A DNA stretch of 64,000 bases from Kutzneria buriramensis (GTDB lineage Bacteria; Actinomycetota; Actinomycetes; Mycobacteriales; Pseudonocardiaceae): the NCBI RefSeq assembly GCF_003387475.1, contig NZ_QUNO01000015.1, positions 281,789-345,788 of the forward strand, in the 5' to 3' direction. Under the pieces are notes generated by a model. The model was not told where the DNA came from and searched no databases. It was given only the letters and a program-made list of their open reading frames with translations. Below, in pieces: positions 53,761 through 64,000 of the stretch. Positions within the stretch are counted from its first letter, which is position 1. Every line of letters begins with the position of its first letter. The position numbers and the translations under genes are program-made.

Positions 53761-56700
53761 GAGCGGCCTCCATGATCGCGGTGTCCACGTCCCTGCCGTC
53801 GGCCTCCGCGCTGGCCCGCGCGGCCAGCACCCGCTTGTAGTCCTTGGGCATCACCTTGGTGAACCGGCCGACGGCCAGCTCCCAGTCGGCCAGCAGCAGG
53901 TCCGCCACCGCCGACTCCGTCTCCCGCCGGTGCCGGTCGATCACCTCGTGCAGGTAGGCCTGGTCCTCGTCGGTCAGCTCGTCCAGGTCCACCATCTCCT
54001 GGTTGACCCGCACCGGAGACAGGTCCAGCACGTAGGCGACGCCGCCCGACATGCCGGCCGCGAAGTTGCGGCCGGTCGGGCCGAGCACCACGGCACGGCC
54101 GCCGGTCATGTACTCGCAGCCGTGGTCGCCGACGCCCTCGACGACGGCCAGCGCGCCGGAGTTGCGCACGCAGAACCGCTCGCCGACCTTGCCGCGCAGG
54201 AACAGCTCGCCGCCGGTCGCGCCGTAGGCGATCACGTTGCCGGCGATGATGTTCTGCTCCGCGGTGAACGGCGCGGACGGATCCGGCCGCACGGTCACCC
54301 GGCCGCCGGACAGGCCCTTGCCGAGGTAGTCGTTGGCGTCGCCGACCAGCCGCAGCGTGATGCCGCTGGGCAGGAACGCGCCGAACGACTGGCCGGCGGT
54401 GCCGGTGAACGTCACGTCGATCGTGTCGTCCGGCAGGCCCTCGCCGCCCCAGCGCTTCGTCAGCTCCGAGCCGAGCATGGTGCCCACGGTCCGGTTCACG
54501 TTGCGCACGGGCAGTTCCAGCCGCACCCGGTCGCCCGAGCCCAGCGCGCCCTCGGCCAGCTGGATCAGCGTGTTGTCCAACGCCTTGTCCAGGCCGTGGT
54601 CCTGCGAGGTGGTGCGGTGCCGGGCGGCGCGCGGCGGCAGCTCGGGCACGTGGAAGATCGGCGTCAGGTCGAGACCGGCCGCCTTCCAGTGCTCGACCGC
54701 GTCGGCGGTGTCCAGCAGCTCGGCGTGCCCGACCGCTTCCTCCAGCGACCGGAAACCCAGCTGCGCCAACAGCTCCCGGACCTCCTGGGCGACGAACTCG
54801 AAGAAGTTCACCACGTACTCGGCCTTGCCGCTGAACTTCTCGCGCAGCACCGGGTTCTGCGTGGCCACGCCGACCGGGCAGGTGTCCAGGTGGCACACCC
54901 GCATCATCACGCAGCCGGACACCACCAGCGGCGCGGTGGCGAAGCCGAACTCCTCGGCGCCCAGCAGCGCGGCGACGATCACGTCCCGGCCGGTCTTGAG
55001 CTGGCCGTCGGTCTGCACGACGATCCGGTCCCGCAACCGGTTGGCCAGCAGCGTCTGCTGGGTCTCGGCCAGGCCCAGCTCCCACGGCGCGCCGGCGTGC
55101 TTGATCGACGACAGCGGCGACGCGCCGGTGCCGCCGTCGTGGCCGGAGATCAGCACCACGTCCGCGTGCGCCTTGGACACGCCCGCCGCGACCGTGCCGA
55201 CGCCGACCTCGGACACCAGCTTGACGGCGATCCGCGCCGGCGGGTTGGCGTTCTTCAGGTCGTGGATGAGCTGGGCGAGGTCCTCGATCGAGTAGATGTC
55301 GTGGTGCGGCGGCGGGGAGATGAGCCCGACGCCGGGCGTGGAGTGCCGGGTCTTGGCGATCCACGGGTACACCTTGTTGCCGGGCAGCTGCCCGCCCTCG
55401 CCGGGCTTCGCGCCCTGCGCCATCTTGATCTGGATGTCCTGCGCGGAGACCAGGTACTCGCTCGTGACGCCGAAGCGGCCGCTGGCCACCTGCTTGATCG
55501 CCGAGCAGCGCTCCGGGTCGTCCAGCCGGTCCGCGTCCTCGCCGCCCTCGCCGGTGTTGGACTTGGCGCCCAGCCGGTTCATGGCGATCGCGAGGACCTC
55601 GTGCATCTCCTTGGAGATCGAACCGTAGGAGATCGCGCCGGTGGCGAACCGCTTGACGATCTCGGAGACCGGTTCGACCTCCTCGATCGGCACCGGCGAC
55701 CGCACCCCGTCACGGAACTTGAACAGCCCGCGCAGCGTCATCAGCCGCTCGGCCTGGTCGTCGACCGCCCGCGTGTACTCCTTGAAGACGTCGTAGCGAC
55801 GGCTGCGGGTGGAGTGCTGGAGCTTGAACACCGTGGTCGGGTTGAACAGGTGCGCCTCGCCCTCGCGGCGCCACTGGTACTCGCCGCCGACCTCCAGCTC
55901 GCGGTGGCTGGCGTGCACGCCGTCGGCCGGGAACGCCTTGCGGTGCCGCTTGGCGACCTCCTCGGCGATCTCGTCGAAGCCGACGCCGCCCAGCCGCGAG
56001 GTGGTGCCGGTGAAGCACTCGTCGATCACCTCGGCGCCCACGCCGATCGCCTCGAAGATCTGCGCGCCGGTGTAGGAGGCCACCGTGGAGACGCCCATCT
56101 TCGACATCGTCTTGCGGACGCCCTTGCCCAGCGCCTTGATCAGGTTGCTGGTGGCCTTGTGCGCGTCGACGTCCGGCAGCTCCTCGACCGTGGCCATCGC
56201 CAGGTACGGGTTGACCGCGGCCGCGCCGTAGCCGATGAGCAGCGCGATGTGGTGCACCTCGCGGGCGTCGCCGGCCTCCACGATGAGGCCGACCTTGGTG
56301 CGGGTCTTCTCCCGTACGAGGTGGTGGTGCACCGCGCCGGTCAGCAGCAGCGACGGGATCGGCGCGTAGCGGGCGTCGGCGCCGCGGTCGGACAGCACGA
56401 TCAGGCGCGCGCCGTCGTCGATCGCCTCCGACACCTCGGTGCGGATCTCGTCCAGCCGGGCCCGCAGCGCCTCGCCGCCGCCGTCCACCCGGTACCGGCC
56501 GAGCACGGTGACCGCCTGATAGCCCGGCATGTCGCCGTCGTCGTTGATGTGCACCAGCTTGGCCAGCTCGTCGTTGTCCAGCACCGGGAACTCGAGCGAG
56601 ATCCGGCGGCAGGACGCGGGCGTGGCGGCCAGCAGGTTGGTCTCCGGGCCCAGCGCGGAGGTCAGGGAGGTGACCAGCTCCTCCCGGATCGCGTCCAGCG

Positions 56701-58252
56701 GCGGGTTCGTCACCTGCGCGAACAGCTGAGTGAAGTAGTCGAACAGGCTGCGCGAGCGGTCCGACAGCACGGCGAACGGGGCGTCGTTGCCCATCGAGCC
56801 GATCGGCTCGGCGCCGGTGATCGCCATCGGCCGCAGCAGGATCTGGAGCTCCTCCTCGGAGTAGCCGAAGACCTGCTGGCGGGTGACCAGCGCGGCATGC
56901 TTGGGGATCTCGCGCTCGCGGGCCGGCAGCTCGGCCAGCCGCACCATGCCGGCGTCCACCCAGTCCTGGTACGGGTGCTCGGCGGCCAGCGCGGACTTGA
57001 TCTCCTCGTCGTCCACGATCCGGCCGGCCGCGGTGTCGACCAGGAACATCCGGCCCGGCTCCAGGCGTCCCTTGCGGACGACCCTGGCCGGGTCGATCTC
57101 CAACACGCCGGCCTCGCTGCCGAGCACCACCAGGCCGTCGTCGGTGACCCAGTAGCGGGCCGGGCGCAGGCCGTTGCGGTCCAGCACCGCGCCGATCAGG
57201 CTGCCGTCGGTGAACGACACCAGCGCCGGGCCGTCCCACGGCTCCATCAGGGCCGAGTGGAACTCGTAGAACGCGCGCCGCGCCGGATCCATCTCGGTGT
57301 GGTTCTCCCACGCCTCCGGGATCATCATCAGCACCGCGTGCGGCAGCGACCGCCCGCCGAGGTGAAGCAGCTCCAGCACCTCGTCGAAGGAGGCCGAGTC
57401 GCTGGCGCCCCGGGTGATCACCGGGAACAGGTCGGCCAGCTCGCCCGGGATCAGCTCGGACTCGAGCAGCGCCTCCCGCGCGTCCATCCAGTTCCGGTTG
57501 CCGCGCAAGGTGTTGATCTCACCGTTGTGCGCGATGTAGCGGTACGGGTGGGCCAGCGGCCAGGACGGGAAGGTGTTCGTGGAGAACCGGCTGTGCACCA
57601 GGCCGATGGCGCTGGCGACCCGCTCGTCCACCAGGTCGGGGAAGAACCGGGCCAGCTGCGGCTCGGTGAGCATGCCCTTGTAGACGAGGGTGCGCCCGGA
57701 CAGGCTCGGGAAGTACACGTCGGCGTCGTGCTCGGCGCGCTTGCGGACGCGCAGGGCGATCCGCTCCAGCGGCAGGCCGCGGACCGCGTCGTCCACCGGG
57801 GCGAGGAACAGTTGGGCGAAGTGCGGCATGGTGGTCGCCGCCGTCGGGCCGACGTGCTCGGTGTCGACGGGCACGTCCCGCCACCCCAGCACTCTCGTGC
57901 CCTCCTCGGCGGCGATCCGCTCGACGGTCGCCACCGCGGCGGCGCGTTCGGCGGTGTCGGCCGGCAGGAACGCCGTGCCGACCAGGTAACCGCCTTCCGC
58001 CGGCAGCGGCAGGCCGGTCACTTCGCGGAAGAACGCGTCCGGCACCTGGATCAGGACGCCGGCGCCGTCGCCGGTCTCCGGCTCGGCGCCGCGGGCGCCC
58101 CGGTGTTCCAGGTTGCGCAGCGCGGTCAGGGCCTTGCGCACGATGTCGTGGCTGCGGTTGCCGGCGAGATCGGCCACGAAGGCCACGCCGCACGCGTCGT
58201 GCTCGAACTGCTCGTCGTACAAGCCCCCGATTCGGGGGTGGTGGTGGATCAC
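53753..58252 (-). CDS. gltB: Glutamate synthase large subunit
   Basis: The protein has 1499 residues. A 20-residue propeptide ends at FEHDA, and Cys21 (CGVAFVADL) is the N-terminal nucleophile of the class II glutaminase domain after processing. Central and FMN-binding domains follow ([60 protein letters not shown]). The 3Fe-4S motif is [20 protein letters not shown]. The C-terminal beta-helix reads [11 protein letters not shown] and [10 protein letters not shown]. It converts glutamine and 2-oxoglutarate to two glutamates using GltD. It starts at GTG 58252 with GGGAGGG upstream and has the usual size. Confidence 0.96.
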   Translation of the reverse strand: MIHHHPRIGGLYDEQFEHDACGVAFVADLAGNRSHDIVRKALTALRNLEHRGARGAEPETGDGAGVLIQVPDAFFREVTGLPLPAEGGYLVGTAFLPADTAERAAAVATVERIAAEEGTRVLGWRDVPVDTEHVGPTAATTMPHFAQLFLAPVDDAVRGLPLERIALRVRKRAEHDADVYFPSLSGRTLVYKGMLTEPQLARFFPDLVDERVASAIGLVHSRFSTNTFPSWPLAHPYRYIAHNGEINTLRGNRNWMDAREALLESELIPGELADLFPVITRGASDSASFDEVLELLHLGGRSLPHAVLMMIPEAWENHTEMDPARRAFYEFHSALMEPWDGPALVSFTDGSLIGAVLDRNGLRPARYWVTDDGLVVLGSEAGVLEIDPARVVRKGRLEPGRMFLVDTAAGRIVDDEEIKSALAAEHPYQDWVDAGMVRLAELPAREREIPKHAALVTRQQVFGYSEEELQILLRPMAITGAEPIGSMGNDAPFAVLSDRSRSLFDYFTQLFAQVTNPPLDAIREELVTSLTSALGPETNLLAATPASCRRISLEFPVLDNDELAKLVHINDDGDMPGYQAVTVLGRYRVDGGGEALRARLDEIRTEVSEAIDDGARLIVLSDRGADARYAPIPSLLLTGAVHHHLVREKTRTKVGLIVEAGDAREVHHIALLIGYGAAAVNPYLAMATVEELPDVDAHKATSNLIKALGKGVRKTMSKMGVSTVASYTGAQIFEAIGVGAEVIDECFTGTTSRLGGVGFDEIAEEVAKRHRKAFPADGVHASHRELEVGGEYQWRREGEAHLFNPTTVFKLQHSTRSRRYDVFKEYTRAVDDQAERLMTLRGLFKFRDGVRSPVPIEEVEPVSEIVKRFATGAISYGSISKEMHEVLAIAMNRLGAKSNTGEGGEDADRLDDPERCSAIKQVASGRFGVTSEYLVSAQDIQIKMAQGAKPGEGGQLPGNKVYPWIAKTRHSTPGVGLISPPPHHDIYSIEDLAQLIHDLKNANPPARIAVKLVSEVGVGTVAAGVSKAHADVVLISGHDGGTGASPLSSIKHAGAPWELGLAETQQTLLANRLRDRIVVQTDGQLKTGRDVIVAALLGAEEFGFATAPLVVSGCVMMRVCHLDTCPVGVATQNPVLREKFSGKAEYVVNFFEFVAQEVRELLAQLGFRSLEEAVGHAELLDTADAVEHWKAAGLDLTPIFHVPELPPRAARHRTTSQDHGLDKALDNTLIQLAEGALGSGDRVRLELPVRNVNRTVGTMLGSELTKRWGGEGLPDDTIDVTFTGTAGQSFGAFLPSGITLRLVGDANDYLGKGLSGGRVTVRPDPSAPFTAEQNIIAGNVIAYGATGGELFLRGKVGERFCVRNSGALAVVEGVGDHGCEYMTGGRAVVLGPTGRNFAAGMSGGVAYVLDLSPVRVNQEMVDLDELTDEDQAYLHEVIDRHRRETESAVADLLLADWELAVGRFTKVMPKDYKRVLAARASAEADGRDVDTAIMEAAHG

Positions 58253-58441
58253 GGCTGTACGGCCCTCCCGTGGTGGGACGCCCTGTCGCGGGGGCGTGCG
58301 TCTGACGCGGGGGTGCTCGAAATGGCCCGGGAACGGGCGGGTAAATTGGTACGCACGACGCTGTGCGCTGACCGATTGCCCTCTTGAGGCAGGTCGAAGC
58401 GGTCCCCGGGGGGTAGGCCGGGGTCTTGTGACGATAATGTG

Positions 58442-58470
58442 AACACGGGGTTATCCGCACTACCCGTGTT
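58442..58470. promoter_or_regulatory. Inverted repeat in the gltB upstream region
   Basis: AACACGGG (58442-58449) and CCCGTGTT (58463-58470) form a perfect 8-bp dyad with a 13-bp spacer, about 190 bp upstream of gltB. The 327-nt gap 58253-58579 between gltB and the divergent serine hydrolase gene holds no gene. Next to it, GTTGC-N8-GCAAC resembles the betaine operator but has the wrong spacing. Confidence 0.35.
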
Positions 58471-58579
58471 GCACACCACAGCAACTTGCATCTCAATTGT
58501 TGCGCGGATGGGCCTGTTTCGCCTGGTCGGCGGTACCGCGAGCTAGGCTCGATGATCTCAGCATCCGGGAGGTCAGGAC

Positions 58580-59797
<1,218 letters not shown>

Positions 59798-59801
59798 ACC
59801 C

Positions 59802-59962
59802 CCGCGAGTCGCGCTCTCAGACACACTGAATGTAAGCCTCAGGCAGAACCCCGCGAGTCCCGCCGAGCGTCACACCGAAACCCGCTGTGCGGCAGAACTG
59901 AGCCCCCGGTCTTGTTTCTGCACGAAACCGACATTCGGTGTGTCCCAGAGCGCGACTCGCGG
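59802..59962. repeat. 44-nt repeat family C, cluster of three units
   Basis: Units at 59802-59845 and 59851-59894 (same orientation, the second more diverged) and 59919-59962 (inverted), each exactly 44 nt. The end sequence CCGCGAGTCGCGCT is identical in the outer units and in the pair at 52228-52317. The cluster fills most of the 296-nt gap before the alcohol dehydrogenase gene, where I see no gene. Confidence 0.82.
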
Positions 59963-60093
59963 GGGTGTCCACTGTGGATGAATGCTCGAAACCCCTGGTG
60001 TTGGACCAACTCCAGGGTCGCGGGCGATTCGGCATCGGCGGTTGTCGGCGGGTAGATTCGGCGGGTATCCGGATTCCACGACAGGGGTGACCG

Positions 60094-61128
60094 ATGCGAG
60101 CGACCTTGCTCTACGGAAAGGGCGACATCCGGGTCGAGGAGGTGCCCGACCCGACGATCCAGCAGCCGACCGACGTCCTGGTGCGGGTGACCCGATCCTG
60201 CGTCTGCGGCAGCGACCTGTGGCCGTACCAGAGCGCGCCGGAGATCGACGGCGGCCGGCGGATCGGGCACGAGTTCATCGGCGTGGTCGAGGAGGCCGGC
60301 GGGGACGTCTCGACGCTGGCCAAGGGCGACGTCGTGGTGGCGCCGTTCCTCTGGTGCGACAACACGTGCGACTACTGCCAGGCCGGCCTGAACAGCTCCT
60401 GCCGCAACGGCGGCGGCTGGGGCTTCAACGGCGTCGACGGCGGCCAGGGCGAGTACGTCCGGGTGCCGCAGGCCGACGGCACGCTGGTGAAGCTGCCGGT
60501 CGGCGAGGACGACGAGCTGATGCCGTCGCTGCTGACGCTGTCGGACGTCTTCAGCACCGGCCACCACGCGGCCCGCACCGCACGGGTGGAGAAGGGCTCC
60601 ACGGTCATCGTGATCGGTGACGGCGCGGTGGGCCTGTCGGCGGTGCTGGCGGCGAAGCGGCTGGGCGCCGAGCAGATCGTGCTGCTGGGCCGCCACCAGG
60701 TCCGCACGGACCTGGGCCGCGAGTTCGGCGCCACCGACGTGGTGCCGGAGCGCGGCGAGGAAGCCGTCGCCAGGGCCAAGGAGCTGACCAACGGCGACGG
60801 CGCGTTCCACGTGCTGGAGTGCGTCGGCACGCTCGGGGCGTACGAGACGGCGCTGGGCCTGGTCCGCCCCGGCGGCGCGATCAGCCGCGTCGGCGTGCCG
60901 CAGTACACCGACGGGCCGGTCGGCCGCGTCCTGTTCGGCCGGAACGTCACCCTCACCGGCGGCGTCGCCCCGGCCCGCGCCTACATCGAGGAGCTGCTGC
61001 CGGACGTGCTCTCCGGCGCCGTGCAGCCGGGCCGGGTCTTCGACCGGACGTTGCCGCTGGCCGAGATCCCCGACGCCTACCGGGCGATGAACGACCGGCA
61101 GGCGCTGAAGGTGCTGATCAAGCCCTGA
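60094..61128 (+). CDS. Zinc-dependent alcohol dehydrogenase family protein
   Basis: The protein has 344 residues. The catalytic zinc ligand motif CVCGSDLWPY and the GHEFIGVVEEAGG helix (His-Glu) are present. The structural-zinc lobe has Cys residues in WCDNTCDYCQAGLNSSC. The nucleotide motif is VIVIGDGAVGLSAVLAAKRL. The medium-chain reductase fold fits an NAD(P)-dependent alcohol or aldehyde oxidoreductase; the substrate is unknown. ATG at 60094 has AGGGG upstream. It is a single gene, convergent with the desaturase gene with only 6 nt between stops. Confidence 0.9.
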   Translation: MRATLLYGKGDIRVEEVPDPTIQQPTDVLVRVTRSCVCGSDLWPYQSAPEIDGGRRIGHEFIGVVEEAGGDVSTLAKGDVVVAPFLWCDNTCDYCQAGLNSSCRNGGGWGFNGVDGGQGEYVRVPQADGTLVKLPVGEDDELMPSLLTLSDVFSTGHHAARTARVEKGSTVIVIGDGAVGLSAVLAAKRLGAEQIVLLGRHQVRTDLGREFGATDVVPERGEEAVARAKELTNGDGAFHVLECVGTLGAYETALGLVRPGGAISRVGVPQYTDGPVGRVLFGRNVTLTGGVAPARAYIEELLPDVLSGAVQPGRVFDRTLPLAEIPDAYRAMNDRQALKVLIKP

Positions 61129-61134
61129 GACTGG

Positions 61135-62070
61135 TCAAGCCCTGAGCCGGGCCAGCCGGCGCGTGCTGGGCCAGCGCACGTCGTGCACCCAGCCCAGCTT
61201 CTCGAAGATCCAGATCAGCCGCGCCGACACGTCGACCTGACCCCGCAGCACGCCGTGGCGCGCCGAGGTCGGGTCGGCGTGGTGCAGGTTGTGCCACGCC
61301 TCGCCCATGCTCAGGATGGCCAGCGGCCAGAAGTTCGCCGACCGGTCCCGCGCGGTGAACGGCCGGTCGCCGATCATGTGGCAGATCGAGTTCACCGACC
61401 AGGTCACGTGGTGCAGCACGGCGACCCGGACCACGCCCGCCCAGAAGAAGCCGGTCACCGCGCCCCACCAGGACCAGGTGACCAGGCCGCCGATCAGCGC
61501 CGGCGCGAGCAGCGTGACGGCGGTCAGCGGGCCGAACAGGCGGTGCACCAGCCGCATGTCCCTGTCGGCCTCCATGTCCGGCGCGAACCGCTTGCGGTTG
61601 GTCAGGTCCCGGTCGAAGATCCACCCCATGTGGGCGTGCCAGAAGCCGCGCACCAGCGCGGCCGGCGACGTGCCGAAGTTCCACGGCGAGTGCGGGTCGC
61701 CCTCACGGTCGGAGAACGCGTGGTGGCGGCGGTGGTCGGCGACCCAGTGCAGCACGGGTCCCTGCACGGAGAGGCTGCCGGCGACCGCCAGCGCGACCCG
61801 CATTGCCCGGCCCGCCTTGAACGAGCCGTGGGTGAAGTAGCGGTGGAAACCGACGGTCACGCCGAGGCAGCTGACCGTGTAGAAGAACGCCGCCGAGATC
61901 AGGTCGGCCCAGCCGACTCCCCAGCCCCACAGCACGGGGATCGCGGCGACCAGCGCGATGGCCGGCACGATCGCGAAGATGTACACGGCGACCTGCGCGG
62001 GCATGCCGCGCTGTCCGTCCATCAATGTGGTCATCCGACGGGTGTCCGAGGCTTCGGCCAGGGTCGTCAT
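61135..62070 (-). CDS. Acyl-CoA fatty acid desaturase
   Basis: The protein has 311 residues. The three histidine boxes of integral membrane desaturases are present: HRYFTH (HxxxxH), HRRHH (HxxHH) and HNLHH (HxxHH), with hydrophobic segments around them (VAVYIFAIVPAIALVAAIPV; LISAAFFYTVSCLGVTVGF). WNFGTSPAALVRGFWHAHMG is typical of delta-9 enzymes. It inserts a double bond into long-chain acyl chains using a di-iron centre and external electrons. ATG at 62070 is chosen because an upstream in-frame ATG would run through the candidate operator. It lies 61 nt downstream of the MarR gene on the same strand. Confidence 0.9.
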   Translation of the reverse strand: MTTLAEASDTRRMTTLMDGQRGMPAQVAVYIFAIVPAIALVAAIPVLWGWGVGWADLISAAFFYTVSCLGVTVGFHRYFTHGSFKAGRAMRVALAVAGSLSVQGPVLHWVADHRRHHAFSDREGDPHSPWNFGTSPAALVRGFWHAHMGWIFDRDLTNRKRFAPDMEADRDMRLVHRLFGPLTAVTLLAPALIGGLVTWSWWGAVTGFFWAGVVRVAVLHHVTWSVNSICHMIGDRPFTARDRSANFWPLAILSMGEAWHNLHHADPTSARHGVLRGQVDVSARLIWIFEKLGWVHDVRWPSTRRLARLRA

Positions 62071-62119
62071 GTGCCGAGGGTACGGCCCCGAGCTGGGGGG
62101 TTCGCCAGACCCGTCGGTG

Positions 62120-62136
62120 AAGGTTAGTTGTCTAGT
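62120..62136. promoter_or_regulatory. Candidate MarR site before the desaturase gene
   Basis: AAGGTTAGTTGTCTAGT shares GTGAAGGTTAG and a following CTA with 63800-63817 upstream of the NmrA-like reductase. It overlaps the stop of the MarR gene and lies 50 bp upstream of the desaturase start. Confidence 0.4.
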
Positions 62137-62572
62137 GGTTTTCCGCGTGCTGCACGTTCGCCACCAGCGTCGCCAGCGTGTCACCCAGTTCGGCGATGCG
62201 TTGCGGGTCGACGCCGGCCCGTAGCCGCTCGTCGAACTCGGTCGCCGCCGTGCGCAGCCGGTGGAAGGCGGCCTCGCCTGCCTCGGTCAGCTCGATCTGG
62301 TGGACGCGCCGGTTGGCCGGGTCGCGCCGGCGGGTGATCAGACCGTCCCGCTCCATGCCGGACAGGTGGTGGGTCATCGTCGCCTCGCGCAGCTCCAGCG
62401 CCTCGGCCAGGTCCTTCTGCGTGGCGCCCGGGTTGATCTTCAGCTGGAGCAGCACGAGCCAGGACGACTGGGAGCCGCCGGCCGCCGCGAGCGCGTCCTC
62501 GAACGCCCGGGTGAGGGTGCGCGCCGCGCGGGCGACCGCGAGCCCGACGGGTGGCTGGTGTGGACGGCCCAT
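62132..62572 (-). CDS. MarR-family transcriptional regulator
   Basis: The protein has 146 residues. The MarR winged helix is clear: QSSWLVLLQLKINPGATQKD, then LAEALELREATMTHHLSGME and RDGLITRRRDPANRRVHQIE with the wing. The C-terminal helix supports dimerisation. MarR proteins usually repress neighbouring genes and are released by small phenolic or lipophilic ligands. It lies between the SnoaL-like gene (10-nt gap) and the desaturase gene on the same strand, so it may be in the reductase-SnoaL-MarR operon. Similar AAGGTTAG motifs precede the desaturase and reductase genes. Confidence 0.9.
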   Translation of the reverse strand: MGRPHQPPVGLAVARAARTLTRAFEDALAAAGGSQSSWLVLLQLKINPGATQKDLAEALELREATMTHHLSGMERDGLITRRRDPANRRVHQIELTEAGEAAFHRLRTAATEFDERLRAGVDPQRIAELGDTLATLVANVQHAENH

Positions 62573-62582
62573 GGCGGTGAGC

Positions 62583-62951
62583 TTAGGCGGGCAGGCCGAT
62601 CGGGCTGAGGTGCATGCCCGCGAACCGCCAGCCGTGGTCCGTGCGGACCGAGATGTGCGTGGCGCGGAACTGGCCGTCCGCGGGCGTTCCCTTGTACGCG
62701 GCCTGCTGCGCGTGCACGCCGATCACCAGTGCGGTGTCGCCGAGCTCGCGGACCAGCCGGTCGCGCCAGTCCAGTTCGGACGTCACGAGGTCGCCGGTGC
62801 GGTAGCGGTCCAGCCACTGCTGCTTGTCCAGCACGAAGCCGAACGGCCCGACCAGGGTGAAGTCGGCGGTGGACAGTTCGTCCAAAGTGGCCACATCGGC
62901 GTCGACCTCGGCCTTGGCCCAGCGGTTCTCGAGTTCCTCGACCGTGTTCAC
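62583..62951 (-). CDS. SnoaL-like/NTF2-fold protein
   Basis: The protein has 122 residues, starting at GTG 62951 (NTVEELENRWAKAEVDADVA). TLDELSTADFTLVGPFGFVL with KQQWLDRYRTGDL and a final WRFAGMHLSPIG fit the DUF4440/SnoaL-like NTF2 fold, a cone-shaped small-molecule-binding barrel. It overlaps the end of the reductase gene by 4 nt (GTGA) and is followed after 10 nt by the MarR gene. Its ligand or reaction is unknown, but operon partnership suggests action on the reductase substrate. Confidence 0.85.
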   Translation of the reverse strand: MNTVEELENRWAKAEVDADVATLDELSTADFTLVGPFGFVLDKQQWLDRYRTGDLVTSELDWRDRLVRELGDTALVIGVHAQQAAYKGTPADGQFRATHISVRTDHGWRFAGMHLSPIGLPA

Positions 62952-63793
62952 GATTCCTCCTTGAAGTGTGTGGCCGCCCAGCGGCGGAAGGTCGTCGCCG
63001 GCCGGCCCAGAACCTGCTCGACGACGGGGGAGACGTCCGCGCCGTAGTCGCCGGCGAGGACGTGCTCGATCATCTTCTCGGCCAGGTCGCGGGCCATGCC
63101 GCCGCGCACCATGCCGTCGATCGCCTGCGCCGTCGTCGGTTCCACGAGGGTCAGCCGGCGACCGAGGACCTCCCCGACGATGGCGAGTTCCTGTTCCGGC
63201 GTAAGTACTTCCGGTCCCGACAGTTCCAGCTTCCGGTTGCGCAGCGCCGGGTTGGTGAACGCCTCCACGGCCACCGCCGCGATGTCCTCCGGCGCGATCG
63301 GTGTGGACGCTCGGTGGGCGAACGCCACGTGCACGGTGTCGCCCCGGCCGAGCATGTGCTTCCACCCCAACGTGTTCGACATGAACCGTCCCGGCCGCAG
63401 CAGCGTGTGGTCGATGCCGCTGTCCGTGACTGCCGCCTCGTCCCGGCGGTGCCAGGCCGCGACCAGCTCGTGCCCCTCTTCGCCGCCTGCCGCCACCGAC
63501 AGCTTCACCAGGTGCTTCACACCCGCCCGCTGTGCCGCCGCCACCTGCACAACCGTGTGCAGGTTCGGGCTTCCTGTCGGCTGGGACGTCATGAGGAACG
63601 CCTGCTCGACGCCCTCGAACGCCTTCGCCAGGCTCGCCGGCTCGTCGCAGTCGCCAGCGACGACCTCCACCCCCGCCGGGAAGGTCGCCGCCTCCGGCCG
63701 GCGCGTCATCGCCCGTACCGGCAGCCCGCGCGCCGCCAGCTGCGTCACCACCTTGGCGCCCACGTGGCCGGTGGCTCCGGTTATCAGAATCAT
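62948..63793 (-). CDS. NmrA-like NAD(P)-binding reductase
   Basis: The protein has 281 residues starting MILITGATGHVGAKVVTQLA, the TGATGxxG nucleotide motif. It continues VEQAFLMTSQPTGSPNLHTV, AGVKHLVKLSVAAGGEEGHE, and LLRPGRFMSNTLGWKHML. It belongs to the atypical SDR/NmrA group that reduces quinones or senses NADP(H). It is first in an operon with the SnoaL-like and MarR genes. A dyad GTTAG-ATAC-CTAAC lies 10 bp upstream of the ATG at 63793 and may be the MarR operator. It is distinct from the reductase at 15153. Confidence 0.88.
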   Translation of the reverse strand: MILITGATGHVGAKVVTQLAARGLPVRAMTRRPEAATFPAGVEVVAGDCDEPASLAKAFEGVEQAFLMTSQPTGSPNLHTVVQVAAAQRAGVKHLVKLSVAAGGEEGHELVAAWHRRDEAAVTDSGIDHTLLRPGRFMSNTLGWKHMLGRGDTVHVAFAHRASTPIAPEDIAAVAVEAFTNPALRNRKLELSGPEVLTPEQELAIVGEVLGRRLTLVEPTTAQAIDGMVRGGMARDLAEKMIEHVLAGDYGADVSPVVEQVLGRPATTFRRWAATHFKEES

Positions 63794-63799
63794 GCCGTG

Positions 63800-63817
63800 A
63801 AGGTTAGATACCTAACT
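63800..63817. promoter_or_regulatory. Candidate MarR operator before the NmrA-like reductase gene
   Basis: The segment AAGGTTAGATACCTAACT contains the perfect dyad GTTAG-ATAC-CTAAC, 10 bp upstream of the reductase ATG. The local sequence is AT-rich, as expected of a promoter. The related half-conserved sequence at 62120-62136 precedes the desaturase gene. Confidence 0.5.
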
Positions 63818-63846
63818 CTTAGATGTCAAAGTATTGGGCGAGGGGA

Positions 63847-63876
63847 ATCGTCCAAGGACCTTCGCCCTTGGACGAT
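63847..63876. terminator. Hairpin after the DUF4097 gene
   Basis: An 11-bp perfect stem (ATCGTCCAAGG at 63847-63857 and CCTTGGACGAT at 63866-63876) with an 8-nt loop. It lies 12 bp beyond the stop of the leftward DUF4097 gene and upstream of the reductase promoter. A weak terminator, without a strong U-tract. Confidence 0.65.
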
Positions 63877-63887
63877 CCGGTTCCGGC

Positions 63888-64000
63888 TCAGAGGCTGTGG
63901 GCGAGGATGTCGCCGTACGAGGTGGTCGCGTGGATGTCCAGCTCGGCGGCGCCGTCGGTGTTGCGCAGGGCGTTGCTGATCCGGCCGTAGGAGGTGCCCG
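63888..64000 (-). CDS. DUF4097-type protein, C-terminal end (runs off window)
   Basis: Only the last 37 residues or so are visible: GTSYGRISNALRNTDGAAEL, then DIHATTSYGDILAHSL and a stop at 63888-63890. The repeated TSYGRISN and TSYGDI pattern is characteristic of DUF4097 beta-strand repeat proteins, which build a right-handed beta structure and often follow PadR or similar regulator genes. The rest of the gene lies beyond the right edge. The function is unknown. Confidence 0.6.
   Translation of the reverse strand, partial: GTSYGRISNALRNTDGAAELDIHATTSYGDILAHSL

Noticed and set aside
53099..58387. A plus-strand open frame of over 1700 codons opposite gltB and gltD
   Set aside because: It is antisense to the clearly recognisable gltB/gltD genes, its protein is a low-complexity mix of R, H, V, G and Q without domains, and such frames arise from the GC-rich third positions of the true genes.
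58468..58485. GTTGC-N8-GCAAC upstream of gltB as a fourth IclR site
   Set aside because: The spacer is 8 instead of 7 bp and no second box lies 19 bp away, so it does not fit the pattern shared by the three betaine promoters.

Overview
The window is chromosomal DNA of a high-GC Gram-positive bacterium. Nearly every gene has strong G/C preference at third codon positions, frequent GTG starts and short GGAGG-type ribosome binding sites. Serine/threonine kinases, SARP regulators, F420-dependent enzymes, a MAB_1171c-type membrane protein and a DUF5997/LysR pair all point to an actinomycete, most likely of the Pseudonocardiales. The genus is not established. I saw no rRNA, tRNA, CRISPR array, transposase, prophage or plasmid gene.

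Layout. 1-8.7 kb: secreted or surface proteins, two histidine kinase/response regulator pairs around a DUF4173 membrane protein, and a receptor-type Ser/Thr kinase. 8.7-18.4 kb: indolepyruvate ferredoxin oxidoreductase with a divergent Lrp-type regulator, a DUF5997/LysR-effector divergon, an alpha/beta hydrolase, an NmrA-like reductase with a divergent HxlR regulator, a cold shock protein and a polytopic membrane protein. 18.3-33.8 kb: a continuous choline/glycine betaine degradation cluster. GMC dehydrogenase and aldehyde dehydrogenase would convert choline to betaine. A Rieske oxygenase, with a Rieske ferredoxin and an FAD ferredoxin reductase, would convert betaine to dimethylglycine. Dimethylglycine oxidase would give sarcosine, and heterotetrameric sarcosine oxidase SoxBDAG would give glycine. 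An IclR regulator sits in the middle, with an APC permease in the operon. 34.0-45.2 kb: a SARP regulator with NB-ARC and TPR regions, then a probable putrescine/polyamine catabolic block (two APC permeases, class III aminotransferase, Lrp regulator, aminobutyraldehyde dehydrogenase), a short SARP and an atypical LuxR regulator. 45.4-52.1 kb: TetR-AidB, an XRE-ImmA/IrrE-MAB_1171c operon, a GntR/nitrilase divergon, an F420 enzyme and a small membrane protein. 52.3-64 kb: glutamate synthase GltBD, a serine hydrolase, an alcohol dehydrogenase, an acyl-CoA desaturase, a MarR regulator, a SnoaL-like protein, an NmrA-like reductase and the tail of a DUF4097 protein.

The most noteworthy observations are non-coding. 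(1) The three promoter regions of the betaine cluster share a 17-bp operator, GTTGY-N7-RCAAC. Each has a degenerate second copy exactly 19 bp away on the same side of the plus strand, which makes a convincing IclR regulon. (2) The leader before the Rieske ferredoxin gene can fold into an approximately 87-nt nested hairpin with poor codon bias. It may be a cis-regulatory RNA rather than coding sequence. (3) Three families of dispersed inverted repeats lie between genes: a 24-bp-stem hairpin (2 copies), a 134-bp palindromic element with a compensatory base change (2 copies), and a 44-nt unit present five times in two clusters.

All function calls rest on reading motifs and on family knowledge. 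No database search was possible.
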